NCBI GenBank assembly: GCA_019752925.1
Contig: JAIELP010000005.1
Span: forward strand, 124,001 to 188,000
DNA length: 64,000 bases
Reading direction: 5' to 3'
Source of the DNA: a bacterium
GTDB taxonomy: Bacteria > Bdellovibrionota > Bdellovibrionia > Bdellovibrionales > Bdellovibrionaceae
Part shown: piece by piece, positions 1 to 8,455 of the stretch
How positions within the stretch are numbered: the first letter of the stretch is position 1
Layout of the letters: every line of letters begins with the position of its first letter
The notes under the pieces: generated by a model
What the model was told of the DNA's origin: nothing
Database searches by the model: none
The model's input: only the letters and a program-made list of their open reading frames with translations
Made by a program: the position numbers and the translations under genes

Positions 1-2467
1 GAGGGTTCTTTTTATCGATTTTCAGGATTTCATCACAGAGCCATTTAAAGGTGCTGCCATCCGGCTTTTGCATAGCTAAATAGTTGTCGCCGAAGATGCC
101 GTGAAGCGAGTAAATATTATTAGGGTTTTCAAGACTGAATGGCGCTGTTTGAGTGATTTTTTTAACAGTTTCAAAAGCACTTGGTAAAGCCGCAGAAGAC
201 TGAACTTGCAGCCATTTGTTAAATACAACTGCGTCGTCTTTCCAGCGTTCAAAGAAGGCGGCGAGTGCTTTATCTTTTTCAGGGGCATCAGTTTGGCAAA
301 GACTCATCATAGCGCTCAATTTGTCAGTCATATTTTTAGCTGAGTTAAATTGTTCGAAAGCCATTGCAACTGATTTTGAATTTTTCGCATCAATTAAGAA
401 GCGTAAAATTTTATTTTTAAGAGCGCGGTCGCCTGAGGTATTATTTAAGTGGTGCTTGAAGTAAAGTGTAATTAAATCCGTTTCGTATTTAGTTACAAAA
501 GCTGTTACTAAAGTTTGGTAAGCTTTATTGAAAGCGACAGCATCTAATACATTTTCTTCCTGAGCTAAAATATCATCGTCAGGCAATTGCAGCATTAAAG
601 CTTTAAATTGCGGATCGATACTTGAGTCTTTTAAAATGTGTCCTAAAGCTTCAACGATTTCAGGCTTAGCAGTTAAATCGGTTTTACTGTGGTAGCAACC
701 GATTAATCTTTGTAGCTCTTGTAAAGTCATTTTAAAGCTGGCTTCACGGCGGTTGAATGAATCACTATCGTATTTAATTAAATGCAATAATTCAGCCTGA
801 GTAGCTTTCCAGTTTAATTTGATCGGAGCTGAGAACTCACGGTTCAAAGATAACACTGGTTTTTCGTTTACATCCGTAAATACAAAAGACTGAGTGGCTT
901 GCTTTAAGTGAACAACTGCTTTTTCGTCTGTATTGAAAGTTACATCTTTTGATTTAATGGCAATGTTATTACCTTTTGAATCAATTAAGCCGATCAATAA
1001 TGGAATATGGAAAGGTTTTTTTACCGGTTGTTTTTCAGTTACGGCACAAGTTTGAGTAAGAGTTAGCGTGTATTCTTTTTTAGAAGAATCATAAGCTTCA
1101 GTTACAGAAACTTCAGGAGTGCCTGATTGGCTGTACCATAATTTAAATTGCGAAAAGTCTGCTTTGTTCGGAGTGGCAATCGCATCTGCAAAATCAATAA
1201 TCGTTACAGCTTGTCCGTCGTGGCGTTTAAAGTATTCGTCCATACCATGGCGGAAACCTTTAGTTCCGACAATTGTTTGCATCATGCGGATCACTTCAGA
1301 ACCTTTTTCGTAAATCGTAGGAGTGTAGAAGTTATCAACGGCTAAACAGCTTTCAGGGCGCACCGGATGCGAGTTCGGACCGGCGTCTTCAGCAAACTGG
1401 CTACCGCGTAAAGCATCAACATCTTTAATACGTTGAACGGCGCGCGAATTTAAATCAGAAGAAAACTCCTGATCACGGAAAACGGTTAAACCTTCTTTTA
1501 ACGAAAGTTCAAACCAGTTACGGCAAGTAACGCGATTACCTGTCCAGTTATGGAAGTACTCGTGGCCCACAACGGACTCAATACGGTCGAAGTCAGTATC
1601 CGTAGCTGATTCTGGGTCTGCTAATACTAAACGTGAATTGAAAATATTAAGACCTTTGTTTTCCATGGCTCCCATATTGAAGTCGTCAATTGAAACAATC
1701 ATGTAAGTATTAAGGTCGTATTCTAGACCAAATCTTTCTTCGTCCCACTTCATTGATTTCTTTAAAGACTCTAAGGCATGGTAACAGCGCGATTGCTTGC
1801 CGTGTGAAGCATAAACTTCTAGTTTCACTTCGCGTCCAGACATTGTTTTAAATGTATCGCTCACAACGCCGATATCTCCGGCTACTAAAGCAAAAAGATA
1901 GCTTGGCTTTTTAAACGGGTCTTTCCATACGGCTTGGTGTTTTCCACCGTCTAAATCTTTTTTAGAAATTAAATCGCCGTTAGAAAGTAAAACCGGATAT
2001 TTCTTTTTATCGGCTTCGATTGTTACTGCGTAGCTGGTCATAACATCCGGGCGGTCTAAGAAGTAAGTGATGTTACGGAAACCTTCGGCCTCACATTGAG
2101 TGGCAAAAATTCCTTTTGATAAATAAAGACCTGTGCAGGCTTTATTTTCTTCAGGATTAATGGTTACGATAATTTCTAATGTGAATTGTTGTGGAGTTGC
2201 ATGAATTGTTAAAGTTTCTTTTTCAACAGCATACTCATTAGCTGCTAAAATTTTCCCATCAATTTTAATAGATTCTAATTTTAAAAGTTCACCATTCAAA
2301 ATAAGCGGTGCATTTTCGATTTTTTCTACAATCTGTGTAGCTTTAACTTTGGTGGCTGTTTCGTACAGGTCAAAATGAAGGTCGATACTTTTAATCCTGA
2401 AAGAAGGGGCTTTGTAGTCGCTCAGTAAAATTCTTTTAGGTTGGTTAGATTCTGTATCTGTCTTCAT
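1..2467 (-). CDS. pepN: Aminopeptidase N (M1 family), C-terminus cut by window edge
   Basis: This is a zinc metallo-aminopeptidase that removes N-terminal residues from peptides in the cytoplasm or periplasm. Reading leftward from ATG at 2465-2467 (GAGGT ribosome site just upstream), the frame stays open to the left edge. It shows the substrate-binding motif GAMENKGLN (around 1640-1670) and the zinc motif VGHEYFHNWTGNR (around 1533-1570). The last residues inside the window read DGSTFKWLCDEIL followed by KIDKKN, which matches the conserved C-terminal region of PepN, so only a few dozen residues should be missing. It starts 21 bases after ahpD and probably shares its transcript. The identification is very secure. 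Confidence 0.95.
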   Translation of the reverse strand, partial: MKTDTESNQPKRILLSDYKAPSFRIKSIDLHFDLYETATKVKATQIVEKIENAPLILNGELLKLESIKIDGKILAANEYAVEKETLTIHATPQQFTLEIIVTINPEENKACTGLYLSKGIFATQCEAEGFRNITYFLDRPDVMTSYAVTIEADKKKYPVLLSNGDLISKKDLDGGKHQAVWKDPFKKPSYLFALVAGDIGVVSDTFKTMSGREVKLEVYASHGKQSRCYHALESLKKSMKWDEERFGLEYDLNTYMIVSIDDFNMGAMENKGLNIFNSRLVLADPESATDTDFDRIESVVGHEYFHNWTGNRVTCRNWFELSLKEGLTVFRDQEFSSDLNSRAVQRIKDVDALRGSQFAEDAGPNSHPVRPESCLAVDNFYTPTIYEKGSEVIRMMQTIVGTKGFRHGMDEYFKRHDGQAVTIIDFADAIATPNKADFSQFKLWYSQSGTPEVSVTEAYDSSKKEYTLTLTQTCAVTEKQPVKKPFHIPLLIGLIDSKGNNIAIKSKDVTFNTDEKAVVHLKQATQSFVFTDVNEKPVLSLNREFSAPIKLNWKATQAELLHLIKYDSDSFNRREASFKMTLQELQRLIGCYHSKTDLTAKPEIVEALGHILKDSSIDPQFKALMLQLPDDDILAQEENVLDAVAFNKAYQTLVTAFVTKYETDLITLYFKHHLNNTSGDRALKNKILRFLIDAKNSKSVAMAFEQFNSAKNMTDKLSAMMSLCQTDAPEKDKALAAFFERWKDDAVVFNKWLQVQSSAALPSAFETVKKITQTAPFSLENPNNIYSLHGIFGDNYLAMQKPDGSTFKWLCDEILKIDKKNP

Positions 2468-2488
2468 TTCGACCTCACGTCATTCTGT

Positions 2489-3040
2489 TTATGAATTTAA
2501 GCAGCTCAGTCCTTTTGTAACTGAAGCCAGTCTTGCTAAATCATGGATTTTATCTCTAGTAACACCCAGATCCGTCAACGCTTTTTCGTGTGACGATACG
2601 CAAGTCGGGCAGCCGTTCACAACTGACACGGCTAAAGCCATCATTTCAAAGTTCTGTTTGCCGTTTAATGGTTTAGACAGCGAATTCATGCGAAGGCCTG
2701 CGCGCTGGTAGGCTGTATCGGCTAATACTTCAGCAGATAAAAAACCTTTAAATTTGTAATAGGTGTTCAGCATTCCCATAATGGCAGCGGCTTCAAAGCA
2801 CTCTGCTATTTCAGCATCACCTACGCCCAGCTCTTTCAATTCGCCGGCTGCAAAATCTTCAAGTTCTTTCCAGTGAAGTGAGCGACCAATGGCTGCGGTG
2901 TTCATGAGCCTTTCGTTTACATCTAATGAAGAGTCTTCTAAGAGTTTTTTAAAGTTAAGAGACAGGTCGCGGAAAACCGCTGACTCGCGTGCGCCGAATG
3001 TTTTTTCTAAAAATGCGTCTACCTTTTCTGACATGGACAT
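2489..3040 (-). CDS. ahpD: Alkyl hydroperoxide reductase AhpD (CMD family)
   Basis: This is a carboxymuconolactone-decarboxylase-fold disulfide reductase that in other bacteria recycles AhpC. The catalytic Cys-x-x-Cys with its downstream His is present as CPTCVSSH (Cys144, Cys147, His151 from the chosen start), and a Glu sits about 12 residues before it. The start at 3040 (MSMSEK) is chosen because AAAGGAG lies seven bases upstream. The longer frame from 3091 would begin inside a transcription terminator. It lies downstream of ahpC and upstream of pepN. No AhpF is seen nearby, so the AhpC-AhpD pairing resembles the mycobacterial arrangement. Confidence 0.9.
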   Translation of the reverse strand: MSMSEKVDAFLEKTFGARESAVFRDLSLNFKKLLEDSSLDVNERLMNTAAIGRSLHWKELEDFAAGELKELGVGDAEIAECFEAAAIMGMLNTYYKFKGFLSAEVLADTAYQRAGLRMNSLSKPLNGKQNFEMMALAVSVVNGCPTCVSSHEKALTDLGVTRDKIHDLARLASVTKGLSCLNS

Positions 3041-3065
3041 AAAATACTCCTTTGTGAGAGTTGAT

Positions 3066-3102
3066 AAAAAAAGAGCCTCAACCTTTTGCAAGGTAGAAGC
3101 TC
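3066..3102 (-). terminator. Intrinsic terminator between ahpC and ahpD
   Basis: On the minus strand a GAGC...GCTC stem encloses ACCTT-GCAA-AAGGT and is followed directly by seven Ts (3066-3072 as As on the plus strand). It lies after ahpC and 26 bases before ahpD. It probably stops most ahpC transcripts and lets a fraction read through into ahpD and pepN. Confidence 0.75.
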
Positions 3103-3139
3103 ACTTTTTAAGTTTTTAAACTTAACTAACTACTAACGA

Positions 3140-3676
3140 TTAACCGTTGATAGTAGCTTGACCTTTTTCCCAGTTACATGGGCAAAGTTCATCAGTTTGT
3201 AATGCGTCGATAGTTCTTAAAACTTCTTTAACATTACGGCCTACTGATAAATCATTTACAGAAACCCAACGAACGATACCATCTGGATCGATTACGTAAG
3301 TTGCGCGTAAAGGAATTTGTTCAGTCGGGTGTAATACACCTAAAGCGCCGGTTAATTCTTTTTTAACGTCAGCTAACATTGGGTATTCTAAATTTTTAAG
3401 ATCTGCGTGGTGAGTTCTCCAAGCGTGGTGAACAAAGTGAGAATCACAAGAAACACCGAATACTTTTGTATCGCGGGCTTTGAAATTTTTCATTTCTTTG
3501 TTGAATTCAGCTAATTCTGTAGGGCAAACGAAAGTGAAATCTAAAGGCCAGAAAAATACTACTGACCAAGAACCTTTCATGTCTGCATTTGAAACCGCTT
3601 TGAATTCTTTGCCTTTTTCTAAAGAAACACAGGCTTGCATTGAGAAAGTTGGGAACTTTTGACCGATACCTAACAT
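3140..3676 (-). CDS. ahpC: Alkyl hydroperoxide reductase AhpC (2-Cys peroxiredoxin)
   Basis: This is a typical 2-Cys peroxiredoxin that reduces hydrogen peroxide and organic hydroperoxides in the cytoplasm. The peroxidatic Cys51 sits in DFTFVCPTELAEF, and the resolving cysteine lies near the C-terminus in ELCPCNWEKG (Cys165/167). The length of 178 residues fits the short AhpC group that partners AhpD. The start has a good AAGGAG ribosome site (around 3683-3688). It is the first gene of a leftward unit ahpC-ahpD-pepN, with a terminator after ahpC. I could not find a clear OxyR or PerR site in the 160-base gap upstream. Confidence 0.95.
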   Translation of the reverse strand: MLGIGQKFPTFSMQACVSLEKGKEFKAVSNADMKGSWSVVFFWPLDFTFVCPTELAEFNKEMKNFKARDTKVFGVSCDSHFVHHAWRTHHADLKNLEYPMLADVKKELTGALGVLHPTEQIPLRATYVIDPDGIVRWVSVNDLSVGRNVKEVLRTIDALQTDELCPCNWEKGQATING

Positions 3677-3851
3677 ATATAACTCCTTGTTATGTTAATT
3701 GCTTTTGAACCCTGTCAGTTTTACGCATTGACGATCAAAACGCAATTTCTGATCGAGACTATCTATGACGTGATTGTCCATTTCTGAGGGGTCTAAAAGT
3801 GCCTTTTAAAGGGCTGTTGTCATTGAGCTAGAAATCGTGTTTTATACAGCC

Positions 3852-4820
3852 ATGAGCACAACATTTGTCCAGTCAGATACATTTAAATGGGTCGATTATT
3901 TAAATCCGGATAAAGAGGTGCTTGCGCAATTGGCAGGTGAGTTAAATCTTGATCAAAAAGTCCTTTTGAACTGTTTGGACTCTGACTATCTGCCCCATAT
4001 TGAAACATACGGTAAAACGCATTTTATAGTGCTCAGGCTTATGGAGCCGGAGTCAAAACTAAGTGCTGATAGTGTTCAGGAGTTAACCACAAAGGTAGCT
4101 CTTTTTGTAACTCAGGAACAGCTAGTTACAATACATCGCCTTCCGCTCAGCGAAATCGAAACGGTTTCTAAAAAAGTAAATGAACTTCCTCAGGACTCAA
4201 TTAACAAACAAAAAATTCTCGGACTCCTGTATGAACAGGTAGCGCAGGGTTTTGATCGGCCGCTGACGGATCTTGAAAGTAAACTTCAGGGTTTTGAAGA
4301 CAAACTTTTCAGTAAGAAAAAGCCTAAAAGTTTTTTGCAAGAAGGGTTTTACTTAAAACGTAAAGCGTCAGCCTTTAAAAAAGTACTCAAACTAAGTTTG
4401 GATTTAATTAATAAGCTTGTTGATAAAGTAGATTGTAACGCCAATCTTTTTCAGCAGCCAAAAGAACGTCTTGAAAGAAGTTTATTTTATGCTGAAGATG
4501 TTTTCGACAATATTCAGTCATTGTTGAATCTGCACGTGGCCATCGAGTCGCAAAAAACTAATGAGGCTTCCTTTAAAGCCAATGAAATCATGCGGGTGTT
4601 AACGATAATTTCTATTTTCTTCTTACCTTTAAATTTTTTAGCCGGTGTTTTCGGAATGAACTTTGAACATATTCCGCTATTAAACCATCCGCTCGGATTC
4701 TGGATTTCTATTTTTGTCATGTTGATTATATCAGGCTTATTAACAACTTATTTATACAAGCAGGGATGGCTATCGCGGCCCGAAATTGCTTCAGAAGGGA
4801 AAAAGAATGCTGACAGTTAA
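3852..4820 (+). CDS. corA: CorA-family magnesium/divalent cation transporter
   Basis: This is an inner-membrane divalent cation channel of the CorA/MIT family. The long N-terminal cytoplasmic domain includes the helical KRKASAFKKVL region. Two C-terminal membrane segments follow, and the pore signature GMN appears in VFGMNFEHIP between them. The length of about 322 residues is normal. The start is uncertain: ATG at 3852 is used here, but a GTG at 3837 in the same frame is possible and neither has a strong ribosome site. Its end overlaps the next gene by 14 bases, so the two are probably translated together. Confidence 0.88.
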   Translation: MSTTFVQSDTFKWVDYLNPDKEVLAQLAGELNLDQKVLLNCLDSDYLPHIETYGKTHFIVLRLMEPESKLSADSVQELTTKVALFVTQEQLVTIHRLPLSEIETVSKKVNELPQDSINKQKILGLLYEQVAQGFDRPLTDLESKLQGFEDKLFSKKKPKSFLQEGFYLKRKASAFKKVLKLSLDLINKLVDKVDCNANLFQQPKERLERSLFYAEDVFDNIQSLLNLHVAIESQKTNEASFKANEIMRVLTIISIFFLPLNFLAGVFGMNFEHIPLLNHPLGFWISIFVMLIISGLLTTYLYKQGWLSRPEIASEGKKNADS

Positions 4821-5139
4821 AAATCGTAACATGGGGTTACAGGTACTTTTGGTGATCGTAACTTTGGGGATTTACATCGTTTACTGGTTTTATCAAACAG
4901 CCAGCGAAATGAAAGAGGTTGTTAAAGATCCAGAAGCAAAACCTACATTGTGGACTATTTTGCTTTTTGTTCCCGTGGCTAATATATACTCTTATTTTAT
5001 GTATTCTGAGCTTTACGAAAAAATGTGCTCTGAAAAAATCAATAAATGGATTTTACTTATTTTATGGTTCTTCTTCTCACCAGCTATCTGGTTTTTAGTT
5101 CAAAGAGATTTAAATAGAATTGCGACAAAACCGGCTTAG
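4807..5139 (+). CDS. Small DUF4234-type membrane protein
   Basis: This is a 110-residue inner-membrane protein. It starts at ATG 4807 behind the ribosome site AGAAGGGA, inside the end of the CorA gene. Three hydrophobic segments are visible (VLLVIVTLGIYIVYWFY, TLWTILLFVPVANIYSYF and WILLILWFFFSPAIWFL). The pattern GIYIVYWFYQT...P..W..LLF.PVANIY is characteristic of DUF4234 proteins, whose function is unknown. The overlap with corA suggests a role at the same membrane. It converges with the next gene and the two stop codons overlap. Confidence 0.75.
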   Translation: MLTVKNRNMGLQVLLVIVTLGIYIVYWFYQTASEMKEVVKDPEAKPTLWTILLFVPVANIYSYFMYSELYEKMCSEKINKWILLILWFFFSPAIWFLVQRDLNRIATKPA

Positions 5140-6035
5140 AACTTTAAATCTAAGCCCTGTATTTTTTGATTTTCTATTGATCTAATTTCAACTTGGGCCA
5201 CTCTTTCGGCCCAGTTAATTTTAATTAAACCGAAATTCATCAGCTTGGGTTCATGGCTGCTAATGGTTCTTATCTCAGAAGTTACAGGGGCTGCGTAGAT
5301 AGGTCCTAAATCTTTGATTTCGGTGTTCTCCATGGCAAAAACTGGATGATCATTAGGTATTAATATAATATTTTTTGTTTTGGTCTTTTTAATAAGTGCC
5401 AGAAGTTTTTCTCGGTATTCTGCATTGCAGGCTAATATTTTAAGTGCTGCCGGCTTTTTAAATTCGTTTTCGAGCCAGTTCCATTGAGTGGTCTTATCGT
5501 TTGAATCCTGCAGATCAGAAATAATCACATGAATAAGATTCTTTTTGGTTCCGAATATTTTTGAGTGATAAAAACCTTGCTGACTTTCAGGAATCATATT
5601 TTTTGCATAGGGCCAGCTTCTTACGAAGTCGCGCTTGATGTCGTCTTTTTTATTGTAATCATAGTTATACCAAGCCGCCATAAACGGAACCTTTTCACGT
5701 ATCGAACGGTACTCAGGTATTTTTATTAAATTTTTTGTAGGGGCTGGAGTCGTCGTCAGAAGCATGAGTTCAGGACTGTTTTTTTCAATAGTGGCCCACA
5801 GCGGTTCCGGTGGCTCGGAGTTGAGACCTGCGCTGAAAGCGATAGTTTGAATTGGCTTATCATCTGCGAAGCCACGAAAAGGTAAATCTTTCTCGGCTTG
5901 CCTTTTTTTGTCTGCTTTAATTTGGGCCTGATATTCCTCGTTGGAAAGGCCACTGTTGGAATTTGGGTACTTAGAGAAATTCTGACATGATGTGGCTAGA
6001 GCTAAGATGTATAAAAAATAAGAAATTTTCTTCAT
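5136..6035 (-). CDS. PhoD-like lipoprotein, probably catalytically dead
   Basis: This 299-residue protein has a lipoprotein signal (LALATSC, Cys at 17). The remainder aligns by eye with the PhoD/metallophosphatase fold: PLWATIEKNSPELMLL, then VPFMAAWYNYDYNKKDD, then GFYHSKIFG, then VIISDLQDSNDKTTQWNWLE. In active PhoD enzymes these positions carry GDNIY and a DDHD metal site. Here they read TTTP and YNYD, so the metal ligands look lost. The C-terminal region is not recognised. It may be a binding or structural lipoprotein derived from a phosphodiesterase. The family assignment is by motif order only. Confidence 0.55.
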   Translation of the reverse strand: MKKISYFLYILALATSCQNFSKYPNSNSGLSNEEYQAQIKADKKRQAEKDLPFRGFADDKPIQTIAFSAGLNSEPPEPLWATIEKNSPELMLLTTTPAPTKNLIKIPEYRSIREKVPFMAAWYNYDYNKKDDIKRDFVRSWPYAKNMIPESQQGFYHSKIFGTKKNLIHVIISDLQDSNDKTTQWNWLENEFKKPAALKILACNAEYREKLLALIKKTKTKNIILIPNDHPVFAMENTEIKDLGPIYAAPVTSEIRTISSHEPKLMNFGLIKINWAERVAQVEIRSIENQKIQGLDLKF

Positions 6036-6150
6036 ATATTAATTAGAAATATAAAATGAGCAGATATCAAGTGTTGATTGCTGGTTTTTTTTGGGTCAAT
6101 ATGATTTTATTCTAAATAAACAGACATTTATGTCTAATCCGGGAGGAAAA

Positions 6151-6792
6151 ATGCTTAAAAAGCTTTTGGTTTTAGTTTCTTTATTCGGTTTAACGGCTTG
6201 TGACCCATTTGAAGGTTTATTATCAGTTAAACAACCAATGGTTGTTAAAAGCACTGAAAAAACTCCGGGATGTTCTCCTGACAGCGATCCATGGGGCTGC
6301 ACTCAGATCGTTAACGTAACCGTACCTGCAGGCGACTACACCGCAAAACTTGAATTCAACAGCAAAACTGAAATTCAAATTCAAATGAAAATTAACGGTA
6401 AGAAAAAAACTTTAACTCTAGATTTACCTAAAAAGTTAGATATTCCTAATAACGGTCCGTTCTCAGTATCGGCTCAGGATTTAGGCCAGGATTTTGGTGC
6501 TCAAGGTAATGCTCAAACAGCTGTAAGCGATTCACAAACTTACCGCGGTTGGGACCACTGTACTTACCAACGCCCTGAACAAGTATGTTACCCTACAGGT
6601 AACGGCGGCGTAACTTGCCACACAGAGTGGAGAACAGTTAACGGTCAGCAGCAGGTTGAATACTTCGATCGTAATACTAAGCAAGACTTATCAGTTAGCT
6701 TTGTAAATTCACAAAATGCATTGTTATCTAACTTTGGCGGTAACAGAACATCTTCTGAAAGAATTTATACTTACAGAGGTCAGTGCTTCTAA
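6151..6792 (+). CDS. Hypothetical lipoprotein with Cys/Trp-rich C-terminal half
   Basis: The start at ATG 6151 is set by GGGAGG just upstream. The in-frame ATG at 6091 would put the signal peptide in the interior. The signal LVSLFGLTAC gives a lipidated Cys near residue 17. The mature part has a short beta-rich domain (KLEFNSKTEIQIQMKING) and then a region with several cysteines (DHCTYQRPEQVCYP, GVTCHTEW), suggesting disulfides in the periplasm or at the surface. No family is recognised. The gene ends at a long nested hairpin. Confidence 0.7.
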   Translation: MLKKLLVLVSLFGLTACDPFEGLLSVKQPMVVKSTEKTPGCSPDSDPWGCTQIVNVTVPAGDYTAKLEFNSKTEIQIQMKINGKKKTLTLDLPKKLDIPNNGPFSVSAQDLGQDFGAQGNAQTAVSDSQTYRGWDHCTYQRPEQVCYPTGNGGVTCHTEWRTVNGQQQVEYFDRNTKQDLSVSFVNSQNALLSNFGGNRTSSERIYTYRGQCF

Positions 6793-6798
6793 GCGGAC

Positions 6799-6916
6799 GG
6801 GAGAGAATTCGCTCTTCTCCTAAAGCCTCAGACATGCAGACAAATAAAAAAGCCAGTCATCGACTGGCTTTTTTATTTGTCTGAACTCGTTTTAGGAGAA
6901 GAGCGAATCCTCTCCC
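6799..6916. repeat. Nested hairpin element A with conserved internal-loop motif
   Basis: The outer arms pair 6799-6826 with 6888-6916, with one mismatch in about 26 pairs. A perfect 21-bp inner stem pairs 6838-6858 with 6862-6882 over the loop ATC and has A/T runs that would terminate in both directions. Between the two stems lies an asymmetric internal loop: GCCTCAGACATGC (6825-6837) opposite GAACTCG (6883-6889). The same two loop strands recur twice in element B near 41.8 kb. It sits between converging genes, so it is at least a bidirectional terminator. Confidence 0.8.
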
Positions 6917-6933
6917 TCATCTTAGAACTGACT

Positions 6934-7161
6934 TTATTGATTTGATAATTTTTGTTCGAGTTCGGCAATTCTTTGTTCTAATGAACGAATTTTTTGATTC
7001 AGGCTCATTGCATCTACTACTTGCTCTGACATTGGGTAAGAACCACAAACATAATAACCATCTTTGTAAGACCAGTAATTACAGTAGTACGCAGATTTTG
7101 TTAAAACCTGCGCTGATGCTGTTGCTGATACCAATAATGATAATGCTAAGAATAATTTCAT
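6934..7161 (-). CDS. Small exported protein with C-terminal coiled coil
   Basis: This 75-residue protein has an N-terminal signal peptide (LFLALSLLVSATASAQ). A short tyrosine-rich segment follows with two cysteines (YYCNYWSYKDGYYVCGSY). The C-terminal heptad pattern (LNQKIRSLEQRIAELEQKL) predicts a coiled coil and so oligomerisation. It begins two bases after the prpC stop codon and must be cotranscribed with it. I recognise no family. A link to propionate metabolism is not implied by the sequence. Confidence 0.65.
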   Translation of the reverse strand: MKLFLALSLLVSATASAQVLTKSAYYCNYWSYKDGYYVCGSYPMSEQVVDAMSLNQKIRSLEQRIAELEQKLSNQ

Positions 7162-7163
7162 AA

Positions 7164-8330
7164 TTAGGCTCTCTCGTTTAATGGAGTTACTTTGCGTTGT
7201 GGGGCTCCGATGTACTCAGATAATGGACGGATAATGCGGTTATTAGCCGTTTGTTCCATAATGTGAGCTGACCAACCAGTTGTTCTTGCCATTACGAAGA
7301 TAGGTGTGAAGAAATCAATTTCAAAACCCATCATGTAGTAAGCAGGGCCTGCAGGGAAGTCTAAGTTAGGGTAGATTTTCTTTTTTTCGACCATTACTTT
7401 TTCAAGAGAGGCATACATCTGCATCCATTTTTGTTGGCCAGTAACATCAGCCATTACTTGTGCGTATTTTTTCATAGTTGGAACGCGTGAATCGCCTGAT
7501 TTGTAAACGCGGTGTCCAAACCCCATGACTTTTCTTTTTTGCGCTAATGCATCGATCATCCATTGTTCAGCTTTTTCAGCGTCAGCAATTTCAATCATCA
7601 TATGCATTACCATTTCGTTAGCTCCACCATGCAAAGGTCCTTTTAAAGCGCCGATACCAGCAGTGGTCGCAGAGTAAATGTCAGATTGAGTAGAAGTCAC
7701 AACACGTGAAGTAAATGTCGAAGCATTGAAGCTGTGTTCAGCGTACAAAACTAATGATACGTCGAAAGCTTTAACCACTTTAGCGTCAGGTACTTTACCA
7801 AAACACATATGGAAGAAGTTTTCAGCAATGCTTAATGCCGGATTTGGCGGAATAAAATCTAAACCTTTTTTAAATCTGTAATCTGCAGCCACCATTGTAG
7901 GAATTTTAGCTAATAAACGAATAGCTTTATCCATATTGGTTTCAGGAGATGCGTCCCAGATTCTTTCGTCTTCGCAACCTAAGAAGCTTACGCCGGTACG
8001 GATTGAATCCATCGGGTGGCACTTTTTAGGTAAGGCTTTAATCACATTTAAATTTTCTTTAGTGATATCACGTAAAGATTTTTCTTTTTTAGAAAAAGTT
8101 TCTAATTGAGCTTTGTTAGGAAGTTCGCCGTTATACATTAAGTAAGCGACTTCTTCAAAAGAGCAGTTTTCAGCTAAATCCTGCACCGGGTAGCCGCGGT
8201 AAACTAATGAATTAGTTTCTGCGTTTACTTTAGAAACACTTGAAGTGTCCATAACAACGCCTTCAAGACCTTTTTTTACATTCATTTTTTCCGGTTCGGC
8301 AACGTAATCGGGATTGATATATTCTGACAT
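7164..8330 (-). CDS. prpC: 2-methylcitrate synthase / citrate synthase
   Basis: It condenses propionyl-CoA (or acetyl-CoA) with oxaloacetate, the entry step of the methylcitrate cycle. The protein follows PrpC closely: LVYRGYPVQDLAENC, CHPMDSIRTGVSFLGC, LYAEHSFNASTFTSRV, GPLHGGANE and GFGHRVYK, with the active-site histidines in the last two. Its 388 residues fit the PrpC/short citrate synthase group. The start at 8330 is chosen for AGGAGA upstream. The prpB and prpD genes lie nearby on the same strand, which favours methylcitrate synthase. Activity with acetyl-CoA cannot be excluded. Confidence 0.88.
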   Translation of the reverse strand: MSEYINPDYVAEPEKMNVKKGLEGVVMDTSSVSKVNAETNSLVYRGYPVQDLAENCSFEEVAYLMYNGELPNKAQLETFSKKEKSLRDITKENLNVIKALPKKCHPMDSIRTGVSFLGCEDERIWDASPETNMDKAIRLLAKIPTMVAADYRFKKGLDFIPPNPALSIAENFFHMCFGKVPDAKVVKAFDVSLVLYAEHSFNASTFTSRVVTSTQSDIYSATTAGIGALKGPLHGGANEMVMHMMIEIADAEKAEQWMIDALAQKRKVMGFGHRVYKSGDSRVPTMKKYAQVMADVTGQQKWMQMYASLEKVMVEKKKIYPNLDFPAGPAYYMMGFEIDFFTPIFVMARTTGWSAHIMEQTANNRIIRPLSEYIGAPQRKVTPLNERA

Positions 8331-8455
8331 GATTTCTCCTCTAAAATTAATATGTTTAAACATTGAATGACTCAGTTAAATTTGCAATAGTAGAATGACT
8401 TGGAGCGCCTAGTTAAATGTTAAACTCAAAAAATGGCGCAGTTTAGAGGGTTTTA

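Noticed and set aside
3041-3091. Longer N-terminus for AhpD beginning at 3091
   Set aside because: It would start inside the ahpC terminator and lacks a ribosome site; AAAGGAG points to 3040.
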